A DNA stretch of 9,434 nucleotides from Flavobacteriaceae bacterium (GTDB lineage: Bacteria > Bacteroidota > Bacteroidia > Flavobacteriales > Flavobacteriaceae), in NCBI GenBank assembly GCA_030633225.1, contig DAOVTF010000050.1:1-9434 (forward strand), read 5' to 3'. A program made the position numbers and the translations under genes. Below the pieces are notes generated by a model. It had not been told where the DNA came from, ran no database searches, and saw nothing but the letters and a program-made list of their open reading frames with translations. Position 1 is the stretch's first letter. The number at the start of each line of letters is the position of its first letter. Positions 1 to 7,179 of this stretch are shown piece after piece.

Positions 1-1
1 T

Positions 2-352
2 GATTTTATTATTCCTGTGCCATTACATTCGAATAAGCTAAAACAAAGAGGATACAATCAAGTTACTACTTTTGGGAAAAGCTTATCAAAGAATATGAAT
101 GTTCCTTTTTTAGAAAATGTTTTGATTCGGATTTCAACTTCAAAAACGCAAACAAAAAAAAATAGATTTGAGAGGTCAAAAAATGTTAACGAAAAATTTG
201 ATTTATCTAATAAAGAAATTCTACAAAACAAGCATGTGCTTTTAATTGATGATATAATAACTACAGGTGCTACTTTAGAAGCTTGTTGTGTTCAATTACT
301 TCAATCTGAAAATATAAAAATTAGTATTGCAACAATGGCATATACTTTATAA
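2..352 (+). CDS. comF: ComF family phosphoribosyltransferase, C-terminal part (5' end outside window)
   Basis: The reading frame is open from base 2 and continues to a TAA at 350-352, giving about 116 residues. The GTG at 17 is internal, because the residues before it (DFIIPVP) belong to the conserved ComF block P-V-P-L-H...R-G-Y-N-Q at residues 5-20 of the fragment. A second conserved block (T-K-T-Q-T-K-K-N-R-F-E-R) follows. The PRPP-binding loop is VLLIDDIITTGAT at residues 79-91, with the paired Asp83/Asp84 and the TTGAT turn. The family has a type I phosphoribosyltransferase fold. In naturally competent bacteria ComF helps take up or process transforming DNA in the cytoplasm; its role in Bacteroidota is not settled. 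The C-terminus (ISIATMAYTL) looks natural, not truncated. The N-terminal zinc-finger-like part would lie upstream and cannot be judged here. Confidence 0.9.
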   Translation, partial: DFIIPVPLHSNKLKQRGYNQVTTFGKSLSKNMNVPFLENVLIRISTSKTQTKKNRFERSKNVNEKFDLSNKEILQNKHVLLIDDIITTGATLEACCVQLLQSENIKISIATMAYTL

Positions 353-467
353 CCTGAGTTCGATCTAATATTTTTAAATACCTAGATATTTGAAAATTTT
401 CATCCTTCAAATCTTATCTTTTTTTTGAATCATGTAAATTATATCTTTTGTCGAACTCAGGTTTATA
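347..467. repeat. MITE-like inverted-repeat element with possible 5-bp target duplication
   Basis: A perfect inverted repeat, ACCTGAGTTCGA at 352-363 and TCGAACTCAGGT at 451-462, encloses 87 bases with no coding content. It extends to 13 bp if the next A/T pair is counted (351 and 463). The same five bases, TTATA, lie directly outside both arms (347-351 and 463-467), as a target-site duplication would. Removing the element and one TTATA would still leave comF ending in the same TAA codon, so the insertion would be neutral for that gene. The comF stop codon spans the left junction. The TTATA match could be chance in such AT-rich DNA. The alternative is a plain 3'-UTR hairpin or a dispersed palindromic repeat that does not transpose. 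Confidence 0.5.
384..426 (+). terminator. Probable intrinsic terminator of comF, inside the inverted-repeat element
   Basis: AGATATTTGAA (384-394) pairs with TTCAAAT (406-412) and, after a 3-base bulge, ATCT (416-419). The loop is 11 bases, and seven further T residues follow at 420-426. It lies 32 bases after the comF stop. The stem is AT-rich, so its strength is uncertain. Confidence 0.5.
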
Positions 468-498
468 AATAAATTGTTAATTTGTATAAATTTTAAGA

Positions 499-2094
499 AT
501 GAGTTTTCGAATATTTTTATTTTTGAGTATGTTGCTTCTTACCATTTCTTGCGCCAGAAGGGGTAGGCCAGAAGGAGGTCCCAAAGATGAAGATAGACCA
601 ATAATGGTAAAAACTGAACCAGCTTTTAAAAGTATACATTTTGATACTGATGAAATTAAAATTTATTTTGATGAATATATTAAACTGGATAATCTGACTT
701 CTCAGTTAATTATATCGCCCCCTTTAAAATACCCGCCAATAATTTCCCCGCAAGGGACACCAAGTAAAAAAATAACCATTAAAATTAAAGATACTTTACT
801 TGAAAATACAACTTATACTTTTAATTTCGGTCAAAGCGTTATTGATAATACAGAAGGAAATGTTTTAGAAAATTTTAAATATATCTTTTCTACTGGCGAT
901 TATATTGACTCTTTAGAGGTTGGTGGTACAATTAAAGATGCCTTTAATCTAAAAATGATTGAAAACCCTACTTTGATGTTGTACAACGTAACTGAAAATT
1001 TTAATGATTCTATTATTTACAATGAAAAACCAATGTACGTTGGTAGTACTATTGACAGTGTTAATTGGAATATTTCAAATATTAAAGCAGGTAGATATTT
1101 ATTGGTAGCATTGAATGATCAAAGTAAAAATTATAAATTTAATCAAAAAGAAGATAAAATTGGATTCCATTCTACCTACATAAATGTACCAACAGATAGT
1201 TCTTACAATATTTCACTATTTAGAGAAATTCTTCCGTTAAAAATACCATCCAAACCAAAAGAAATATCAAAAGGACATATAATTTTTGGATATGAAGGTG
1301 ATGGAAAAAACCTTGAAGTGATGCCAATATCTAAAACAGCGGAAGATTTTAAATCACTTTCTACTTTCGATATTCAAAAAGATACTTTGCATTATTGGTA
1401 TAAAAACTATGATAAGGATTCCATAGTTATGTCAATAGTTAGCGATGTTCCTTTTGATACAGCTACAATTAAATTGAAATCTAAAGAAATTGATTCTATG
1501 GTTGTAAATTCTACAGCGAATGGAGTATTGCATTTAAGAGACACATTTAAATTGACAAGCAATGTTCCTATAATGAAAGTTGATACAACTAAAATATATT
1601 TTATTAATAAAGATTCTGTTCCAGTTAAATATCAATATGTTATAGCTAAAAATAGAAATAATATTGCTCTTAATTTTAAAAAAGAATTACTAAATAATTA
1701 TCGTGTAGAGTTTTTACCTGGAGCTGTTACCGATTTCTTTGGTGTTGTGAATGATACTTTAAAAGTAAAATTTTCTACTAAAAAAACTTCAAATTATAGT
1801 TCCATATTTTTAACGCTAAACAATATTAAAAGTTATCCAATTATTGTTGATCTAATTAATGAGAAAGGGCAAATTGTTGAACAAAAATATGCATTAAAAG
1901 GACAGGAATATAAATTTAAAAATTTACAGCCATCTCGTTATAAAATTCGAATTATTTATGATTCTAATAGGAATAAAATATGGGATACAGGTAATTATTT
2001 ATTGAAGCAACAACCAGAAGAGGTTTACTATTTTTCTGGTATTATTGAAGCTAAAGCAAATTGGGAAGTAATTGAATCATTTTCAATAAATTAA
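499..2094 (+). CDS. Lipoprotein with N-terminal Big_5/Ig-like domain
   Basis: This 531-residue protein has a short basic N-terminus, a hydrophobic core (residues 5-16) and a lipobox-like LTISC ending at Cys18, so it should be exported and lipidated. A GGPKD motif (residues 26-30) follows shortly after the cysteine; I recall this as typical of a large Bacteroidota lipoprotein family. A bacterial Ig-like domain of the Big_5 type covers about residues 32-132 (P-x-F-K-S-I...I-x-I-Y-F-D-E-Y...T-Y-T-F-N-F). The middle is beta-rich and unassigned. The C-terminal 90 residues, including YDSNRNKIWDTGNY, resemble a small beta-sandwich like those in DUF2141 or carboxypeptidase-like domains. No catalytic motif is visible, and the function is unknown; a structural or envelope role is the most one can infer. 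The basic residues right after the cysteine do not match a clear acidic surface-export signal. It is transcribed in the same direction as its neighbours but is separated from them by more than 100 bases on both sides. Confidence 0.85.
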   Translation: MSFRIFLFLSMLLLTISCARRGRPEGGPKDEDRPIMVKTEPAFKSIHFDTDEIKIYFDEYIKLDNLTSQLIISPPLKYPPIISPQGTPSKKITIKIKDTLLENTTYTFNFGQSVIDNTEGNVLENFKYIFSTGDYIDSLEVGGTIKDAFNLKMIENPTLMLYNVTENFNDSIIYNEKPMYVGSTIDSVNWNISNIKAGRYLLVALNDQSKNYKFNQKEDKIGFHSTYINVPTDSSYNISLFREILPLKIPSKPKEISKGHIIFGYEGDGKNLEVMPISKTAEDFKSLSTFDIQKDTLHYWYKNYDKDSIVMSIVSDVPFDTATIKLKSKEIDSMVVNSTANGVLHLRDTFKLTSNVPIMKVDTTKIYFINKDSVPVKYQYVIAKNRNNIALNFKKELLNNYRVEFLPGAVTDFFGVVNDTLKVKFSTKKTSNYSSIFLTLNNIKSYPIIVDLINEKGQIVEQKYALKGQEYKFKNLQPSRYKIRIIYDSNRNKIWDTGNYLLKQQPEEVYYFSGIIEAKANWEVIESFSIN

Positions 2095-2166
2095 AATTTT
2101 AATTAATTGATTTTTAAAGTGTAACTTATCTTACTGAAAATTTTCTATCTACTTATATTTATTTAG

Positions 2167-2174
2167 TACCTTTG
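2167..2174 (+). promoter_or_regulatory. Candidate Bacteroidota -7 promoter element for mrp-nifU
   Basis: TACCTTTG matches the Bacteroidota -7 consensus TAnnTTTG at all six defined positions and lies 31 bases before the mrp ATG, so the transcript would have a short leader. No clear TTG -33 element is found at the usual spacing; TTTTC at 2141-2145 is the nearest candidate. Assignment rests on the -7 box and its position only. Confidence 0.5.
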
Positions 2175-2205
2175 TTGTTTAGAATGATTATAATTAAGAA
2201 ATAAA

Positions 2206-3333
2206 ATGAGCTTTAAAAAACAAGATATTTATGGTGCTTTAGAAAAAATTACTGCACCGGGAGAAGGTAAAAATTTAGTAGAAAGTAATTCAGTTACTAA
2301 CGTAGTTGTATTTGGTAAAGAAGTAATAGTTGATGTTACTATTAACAACCCGTCACTTCAAGCAAAGAAAAAAATGGAGGTCGAGGTTATGAAAATAATT
2401 CATGATGTGGTTGATCAAAAGATTGATGTAAAAGTAAATATTAAATCTGAACCTGTTTTACAGCCTAAAACTATAACACAAGATAAATCAATTCCAGGTA
2501 TTAAAAATATTATAGCTATTGCATCTGGTAAAGGTGGTGTAGGTAAATCTACCATTACAGCAAATATTGCAGTTTCACTTTCGAAAATGGGCTTTAGTGT
2601 TGGTATTTTAGATGCTGATGTTTATGGTCCATCAATGCCAATTATGTTTGGTGTTGCCAAAGAAAAACCTTTATCAGTTACTATTGAAGGGAAATCTAAA
2701 ATGCAACCCATTGAGAATTATGGTATAAAAATGTTGTCTTTAGGATTTTTTACAGACCCTAATCAAGCTGTTATTTGGAGAGGAGCAATGGCTTCAAAAG
2801 CATTAAATCAAATGATTTTTGATGCAAATTGGGGTGAACTTGATTTTTTACTAGTCGATCTGCCTCCGGGAACAGGCGATATCCATTTATCTATGGTTCA
2901 AGCAGTGCCAATTACTGGAGCTGTAATTGTAAGTACACCGCAAAATATAGCTTTAGCTGATGCAAAAAGAGGAGTGGCTATGTTTCAACAAGAAAATATC
3001 AATGTTCCGGTTTTAGGAATCGTTGAAAACATGAGTTATTTCACTCCTGAAGAATTACCAAATAATAAATATTATATTTTTGGACAAGATGGAGCAAAAA
3101 ATCTAGCTAAAGATTTAGACACTTCACTACTTGGTGAAATCCCATTGGTACAAAGTATTAGAGAATCTGGTGATGTTGGTCATCCGGTTGCTTTACAAGA
3201 AGATTCGCCATTAGAAGCAGCATTTGCTGAAGTAACAAAAAATATGCTAACTCAATTGGTAAAAAGAAACGAAAACTTACCACCAACTGAAATTGTTAGA
3301 ATAACAACAATGTCAGGTTGTAGTACAAATTAA
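2206..3333 (+). CDS. mrp: Mrp/NBP35 family P-loop ATPase, iron-sulfur cluster carrier
   Basis: This 375-residue protein starts with a MIP18/DUF59-type domain (about residues 5-85), followed by a MinD/ParA-like NTPase. The deviant Walker A is GKGGVGKST at residues 108-116. The family signature W-R-G-A-M-A-S-K-A-L (191-200) and the Walker B region LLVDLPPGTGD (215-225) are intact. Family members bind and transfer [4Fe-4S] clusters in the cytoplasm using a CPxC motif. Here the position after ENMSYF reads TPEELPNNKYYIFG, with no cysteines. The only cysteine in the whole protein is Cys372 in the C-terminal MSGCSTN. I recall Bacteroidota homologues with the same feature, so this is probably lineage-typical rather than decay. 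The downstream NifU-like gene supports an Fe-S role. The ATG at 2206 gives a full-length DUF59 domain. Confidence 0.95.
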   Translation: MSFKKQDIYGALEKITAPGEGKNLVESNSVTNVVVFGKEVIVDVTINNPSLQAKKKMEVEVMKIIHDVVDQKIDVKVNIKSEPVLQPKTITQDKSIPGIKNIIAIASGKGGVGKSTITANIAVSLSKMGFSVGILDADVYGPSMPIMFGVAKEKPLSVTIEGKSKMQPIENYGIKMLSLGFFTDPNQAVIWRGAMASKALNQMIFDANWGELDFLLVDLPPGTGDIHLSMVQAVPITGAVIVSTPQNIALADAKRGVAMFQQENINVPVLGIVENMSYFTPEELPNNKYYIFGQDGAKNLAKDLDTSLLGEIPLVQSIRESGDVGHPVALQEDSPLEAAFAEVTKNMLTQLVKRNENLPPTEIVRITTMSGCSTN

Positions 3334-3339
3334 TATGAA

Positions 3340-3368
3340 CTCTGTCAAAGTTTATTGCTTTGACAGAG
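3340..3368 (+). terminator. Perfect 11-bp hairpin between mrp and nifU (attenuator or processing site)
   Basis: CTCTGTCAAAG (3340-3350) and CTTTGACAGAG (3358-3368) form a perfect stem with a 7-base loop. It sits 6 bases after the mrp stop and 16 bases before the nifU start. The tail (ATTTAAATTTTT) has an interrupted U-run, so a partial terminator that lowers nifU expression relative to mrp, or an RNA stability element, is more likely than full termination. No separate promoter for nifU is evident. Confidence 0.45.
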
Positions 3369-3384
3369 ATTTAAATTTTTAAAA

Positions 3385-3621
3385 ATGACTCAAATAGATC
3401 TGCTTCAAAATGTAGAAAAAGCATTGGATGAAATACGTCCATTTTTGATTACAGATGGTGGAAATATATCATTAGTTTCATTAGATGATAATATTGTAAA
3501 GGTAAAGTTTGAAGGAGCATGTATAGGATGTACTGTTAATCAAATGACCTTAAAAAATGGAGTAGAAGCGACCATTAAAAAATATGCTCCCCAAATTACC
3601 GAAGTTATTGAAGTAAAATAA
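3385..3621 (+). CDS. NifU-like C-terminal-domain protein, Fe-S cluster scaffold/carrier
   Basis: This small 78-residue protein consists only of the NifU C-terminal domain (NFU type). The diagnostic features are the I-R-P-F-L-x-x-D-G-G-N block (residues 17-27) and the cluster-binding C-I-G-C pair, Cys46 and Cys49, followed by T-V-N-Q-M-T-L-K-N-G-V-E. Such proteins bind a [4Fe-4S] cluster, usually shared between two subunits, and pass it to target apoproteins in the cytoplasm. The length is normal for stand-alone NFU proteins. It follows mrp in the same direction with a 51-base gap containing a hairpin, which suggests co-transcription with altered stoichiometry. Since the mrp product lacks the usual CPxC, NFU may supply the cysteine ligands in a joint delivery step; that is inference. 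Confidence 0.93.
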   Translation: MTQIDLLQNVEKALDEIRPFLITDGGNISLVSLDDNIVKVKFEGACIGCTVNQMTLKNGVEATIKKYAPQITEVIEVK

Positions 3622-3659
3622 CTTTATTGCTTTATATAAAAAGCTTAATTAATAATCGT

Positions 3660-3667
3660 TATATTTG
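3660..3667 (+). promoter_or_regulatory. Possible -7 promoter element upstream of hmgA-hppD
   Basis: TATATTTG fits the TAnnTTTG consensus, but it lies 149 bases upstream of hmgA and no TTG is found 17-23 bases before it. If used, the tyrosine-catabolic mRNA would have a leader of roughly 140 bases. A competing, poorer candidate nearer the gene is TTG at 3759-3761, then 20 bases, then TATACTTA at 3782-3789. The 195-base intergenic region otherwise holds only short AT-rich hairpins (for example 3732-3747) and no recognisable riboswitch. Confidence 0.3.
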
Positions 3668-3816
3668 TGATAATCGAAATTACAAGTATATTATGCATCT
3701 CTTTTTTGCTGAATTATTACTACTTCTCAAATTCTTTATAAAAAGAAACCCCGAATAATTGTTTATTTAATAGCAAGCATTTATACTTATTTTATTATTA
3801 ATTTAAACATTTTATT

Positions 3817-4977
3817 ATGCCAAGATATCATACTTTAGGTAAAATTCCACCTAAAAGACATACTGTATTTAAAAATAAAGATGGTGGTTTATACCAAGAA
3901 GAACTCTTTGGGACAGCTGGTTTTGCTGGGATGTCTTCAATAATTTATCATTTATATCCACCAACGGTAGTTTCTGAAATTAAGCAGGTTAAAGATCTTA
4001 GCCCGAAGATTGCTGTTCAAAAAAATATGAAGGCCTTGAGTTTTAAAGGTTTTTCATTGGATCCGGTGGATGATTATTTAGAAAGCAGAAAAACTATTTT
4101 TGTAAATAACGATTTGCATATTGGTTTGGCAGCACCTAAAAGTTTTTCAAAAGATTATTTTTATAGAAATTCTGATGCTGACGAAATGCTATTTATTCAT
4201 GTTGGTTCCGGTACTTTAAAAACCATGTATGGAAATTTAGATTTTAAATATGGAGATTATTTAATTATTCCTAGAGGTACTACTTATCAAATAGATTTTG
4301 AAAGTAAAGAAAATCGAATCTTATACATAGAATCTTTTAGCCCTATTTTATCTCCTAATCGTTACCGGAATAATTTCGGACAATTTTTAGAACATTCACC
4401 ATTTTGTGAACGTGATTTTAGATTGCCAAAAGATTTGAAAACGTATGATGAAAAAGGTGAGTTTAAAGTTTTATCTAAAAAGCAAGGTCTACTTTGGGAG
4501 TATACACATAAAAATCATCCATTTGATGTAGTAGGTTGGGATGGTTTTAATTACCCTTATGCTTTTTCAATTCACGATTTTGAGCCAATAACAGGTAGAA
4601 TTCATATGCCTCCACCAATTCACCAACAATGGGAAGCAGCTGGTTTTGTAGTTTGCTCATTTGTTCCACGAATGTATGATTATCATCCAAATGCGATTCC
4701 AGCCCCTTATCACCATAGTAATATTGATTCCGAAGAGATTCTATATTATGTTGATGGTGATTTTATGAGCAGAAATAATATTGAAAAAGGTCAAATCACA
4801 TTGCATCCCGGAGGAATTCCTCATGGCCCTCACCCTGGTGCAATAGAAAGAAGTATTGGTAAAAAGGAAACAGGTGAGTTGGCTGTTATGATCGACCCTT
4901 TTAACCCAGTAATGATTACTGAAGAAGCATTAAAATTAAATGTTGATGATTATTATAAATCGTGGCTAACTAAATAA
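3817..4977 (+). CDS. hmgA: Homogentisate 1,2-dioxygenase
   Basis: This 386-residue non-haem Fe(II) ring-cleaving dioxygenase converts homogentisate and O2 to maleylacetoacetate in the cytoplasm, during tyrosine/phenylalanine breakdown. The N-terminal G-K-I-P-P-K-R-H block, the G-R-I-H-M-P-P-P-I-H-Q segment (residues 260-270) and the C-terminal GGIPHGPHPG motif (332-341) are family hallmarks. The iron ligands can be placed as His300, Glu306 and His336. Their spacing (6 and 36 residues) matches human HGD His335, Glu341 and His371, so the enzyme should be active. The protein is shorter than the roughly 445-residue human enzyme, as expected for the compact bacterial branch. It is first of a two-gene unit, with only 7 bases between its stop and the hppD start. 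The ATG at 3817 opens the conserved N-terminus; no Shine-Dalgarno sequence is evident. Confidence 0.95.
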   Translation: MPRYHTLGKIPPKRHTVFKNKDGGLYQEELFGTAGFAGMSSIIYHLYPPTVVSEIKQVKDLSPKIAVQKNMKALSFKGFSLDPVDDYLESRKTIFVNNDLHIGLAAPKSFSKDYFYRNSDADEMLFIHVGSGTLKTMYGNLDFKYGDYLIIPRGTTYQIDFESKENRILYIESFSPILSPNRYRNNFGQFLEHSPFCERDFRLPKDLKTYDEKGEFKVLSKKQGLLWEYTHKNHPFDVVGWDGFNYPYAFSIHDFEPITGRIHMPPPIHQQWEAAGFVVCSFVPRMYDYHPNAIPAPYHHSNIDSEEILYYVDGDFMSRNNIEKGQITLHPGGIPHGPHPGAIERSIGKKETGELAVMIDPFNPVMITEEALKLNVDDYYKSWLTK

Positions 4978-4984
4978 TATTAAA

Positions 4985-6142
4985 ATGAAGGATTTAAAAA
5001 ATGTTAAGAACCATACGTATAGTTTGGAAAAAATATTCCCAGAAGCTGATGATTTTTTACCTCTTTTAGGAACTGATTATGTTGAGTATTATGTGGGTAA
5101 TGCAAAACAAGCTGCACATTTTTATAAAACTGCTCTTGGATTTCAATCATTAGCTTATGCAGGATTAGAAACTGGGTTGAAAGACAGAACTTCTTATGTT
5201 GTTGTTCAAGATAAAATTAAACTTGTTTTCACTACTCCTATGCCCGGAACTCAAAATAATGAAATATTTGATCATATAGTTAAGCATGGCGATGGTGTAA
5301 AAGTAATTGCTCTTTGGGTTGAAGACGCGAGAAAATCTTGGGAAGAAACAACAAAACGTGGAGCAAAATCTTATTTTGAACCAAGAGTAGAAAAGGATAA
5401 TAATGGAGAAGTAGTTCGATCTGCAATTCATACTTATGGAGATACTGTGCATATTTTTGTTGAACGTAAAAATTATAATGGAGTATTTTTGCCAAAATTT
5501 GAAAAGTGGGAATCTCATTATAACCCTACTGAACTTGGTCTAAAATATATCGATCATATGGTAGGTAATGTAGATTGGGGTCAAATGAATGTTTGGGCAA
5601 AATTCTATAATGAAGTAATGGGTTTTGCAAATCTGATCACTTTTGACGATAAAGATATTTCTACAGAATATACAGCCTTAATGAGTAAAGTGATGACCAA
5701 TGGTAATGGCAGAATAAAATTTCCTATAAACGAACCAGCAAGTGGGAAAAAGAAATCTCAAATTGAAGAATACATCGATTTTTATCAAGGAGCTGGTTGT
5801 CAACATATTGCAGTCGCAACAAATGATATTGTTTTTACCGTGAGCGAAATGAAAAAAAGGGGTGTTGAGTTTTTATATGTACCGGGTTCTTATTATGATA
5901 CTGTTGGAGATAGGGTGGGAGAAATAGCTGAAGATATGAGCACATTAAAAAAACACGGAATAATGGTCGATAGAGATGATGAAGGTTATTTATTACAAAT
6001 ATTTACCAAACCGTTAACTGACAGACCAACATTGTTTTTTGAAATAATTCAGCGCAAAGGAGCGCAGTCTTTTGGTAAAGGAAATTTTAAGGCTTTATTT
6101 GAGTCTATTGAAGCAGAGCAGGAACGAAGAGGTACTTTGTAA
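4985..6142 (+). CDS. hppD: 4-hydroxyphenylpyruvate dioxygenase
   Basis: This 385-residue Fe(II) enzyme of the vicinal-oxygen-chelate fold converts 4-hydroxyphenylpyruvate and O2 to homogentisate and CO2, producing the substrate of the preceding gene's product. Two glyoxalase-like halves are visible: residues 27-160 (structural; starts G-T-D-Y-V-E-Y-Y-V-G-N-A) and about 185-360 (catalytic). The 2-His-1-carboxylate ligands are His191 (Y-I-D-H-M-V-G-N-V), His274 (G-C-Q-H-I-A-V-A-T) and Glu353 (F-F-E-I-I-Q-R-K-G). The 83-residue spacing between the histidines equals that of human HPD (His183, His266). The C-terminal gating helix (FGKGNFKALFESIEAEQERR) is intact. The 7-base gap to hmgA indicates one operon transcribed in reverse order of the reactions. 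The gene ends 32 bases before the convergent hydrolase stop; no good terminator lies between them. Confidence 0.96.
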   Translation: MKDLKNVKNHTYSLEKIFPEADDFLPLLGTDYVEYYVGNAKQAAHFYKTALGFQSLAYAGLETGLKDRTSYVVVQDKIKLVFTTPMPGTQNNEIFDHIVKHGDGVKVIALWVEDARKSWEETTKRGAKSYFEPRVEKDNNGEVVRSAIHTYGDTVHIFVERKNYNGVFLPKFEKWESHYNPTELGLKYIDHMVGNVDWGQMNVWAKFYNEVMGFANLITFDDKDISTEYTALMSKVMTNGNGRIKFPINEPASGKKKSQIEEYIDFYQGAGCQHIAVATNDIVFTVSEMKKRGVEFLYVPGSYYDTVGDRVGEIAEDMSTLKKHGIMVDRDDEGYLLQIFTKPLTDRPTLFFEIIQRKGAQSFGKGNFKALFESIEAEQERRGTL

Positions 6143-6174
6143 ATGATAGATAAGGGTTTTAATTACTCAACTTA

Positions 6175-7083
6175 TTAATTGAAAAACTCGCGTAAAACCT
6201 TATTATATTCCTCTGCTGCATTTATATAAGGAAAATGACCTTCATTGTGAAATGTAAATATTTCAGCATCAGGATAGAGCACTTTAATTTCTTCTCTCAA
6301 TATTGGTGGTATTAAAGGGTCGTTATCCGATTCGATAATTAGTTTTGGAATTCTTTTTATTTTATACTCTTCAGGAGTTGGAATAAATTTATCAATAACA
6401 ACACTGTATCGATTCACAAACAGTTTTTTATTAGATGGCAAACTTGATAAAAAAGCTTTTAATAATTCAGAGTTTTTAGCTGCAGGAATAATTTCATTAT
6501 TCAATTTTTTCTCTCCTAGTTTTGAAAATAAAATTTCTGGTAATAAAGAAATTATTTTGCTTTTACTTTTGTTTTCATTTAGAATAAGGTCATTTGGTGG
6601 AAAAGTATTCCCGAAAACTACTTTTTCAACTTTGTCAGGAATTATTTTTACAAGATATTGAGCAATATATCCACCCATTGAAGTTCCTACAGCGTAAAAT
6701 TGATCTACTTTTTCTTTACTTAAAATTTCAAGTATTCCTTTTGAAGTTTTTTTAAGTGAATTTATTTCTTCGGGCAGCGTATAGGTTATAACCTTGAAAT
6801 CTTTTTCAAAAGCACTTACTTGTTGCCACCATAAGTCATAAGAACCTCCCATTCCATGTAAAAAAAGAATAGTTTTATTACCACTTCCATTTACATAGTA
6901 TTTCCAAGAAATTCCATCTACCTCAATTTCTTTTGTTGGTTTGGATTGAAATTTTTTTAAACTTTTTGATACATTATCATTATTTGTGTATGTTTCAAAA
7001 AAATTAGATGGAGAAGTAGGGATTAAATAAATAATGATAACGATTAATAACAGAAATAAAAATAATCTTTTTATAAACCTCAT
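6175..7083 (-). CDS. Membrane-anchored alpha/beta-fold hydrolase
   Basis: I start the gene at the ATG at 7083 (302 residues). The frame is open up to an ATG at 7191, but that start would overlap the divergent GMC gene and would put 36 unlikely residues in front of a clean signal-anchor. From M1 the protein has a basic start (MRFIKR) and a hydrophobic stretch at residues 7-21, which should place the rest outside the cytoplasmic membrane, probably in the periplasm. The alpha/beta-hydrolase core shows the oxyanion motif HGMGGS (76-81), the nucleophile elbow GTSMGG with Ser135, an acid at Asp255 (D-N-D-P-L-I-P) and His283 in E-G-H-F-P, so a catalytic triad is complete. The substrate is unknown; esterase or lipase-like activity is possible. 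It is divergent from the GMC oxidoreductase with 96 bases between starts, so they may share regulation. The stop is 33 bases from hppD on the opposite strand. Confidence 0.85.
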   Translation of the reverse strand: MRFIKRLFLFLLLIVIIIYLIPTSPSNFFETYTNNDNVSKSLKKFQSKPTKEIEVDGISWKYYVNGSGNKTILFLHGMGGSYDLWWQQVSAFEKDFKVITYTLPEEINSLKKTSKGILEILSKEKVDQFYAVGTSMGGYIAQYLVKIIPDKVEKVVFGNTFPPNDLILNENKSKSKIISLLPEILFSKLGEKKLNNEIIPAAKNSELLKAFLSSLPSNKKLFVNRYSVVIDKFIPTPEEYKIKRIPKLIIESDNDPLIPPILREEIKVLYPDAEIFTFHNEGHFPYINAAEEYNKVLREFFN

Positions 7084-7179
7084 TTTCTTTTGAATTATAG
7101 TTTCCGAATTTAAATGTTTTAGTTGATAATAAGCCATTGATAAAAATATTTTTATATTTATACAAATAATTTTTGCTTT

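Noticed and set aside
477..484. TTAATTTG as a -7 promoter box for the lipoprotein gene
   Set aside because: One of six defined consensus positions is wrong, the nearest upstream TTG is 26 bases away, and it sits only 14 bases before the start codon.
5165..5518. Antisense open frames inside hppD (5165-5518 and 5280-5495, minus strand)
   Set aside because: They lie wholly within a confidently identified gene and their residues are low-complexity shadows of AT-rich codons with no recognisable domain.
6151..6202. Inverted repeat TAAGGGTTTTA / TAAAACCTTA as a bidirectional terminator between hppD and the hydrolase
   Set aside because: It has one bulge, a 31-base loop, low GC, and the right arm lies inside the hydrolase coding end without a T-run in the right place; it could easily be chance.
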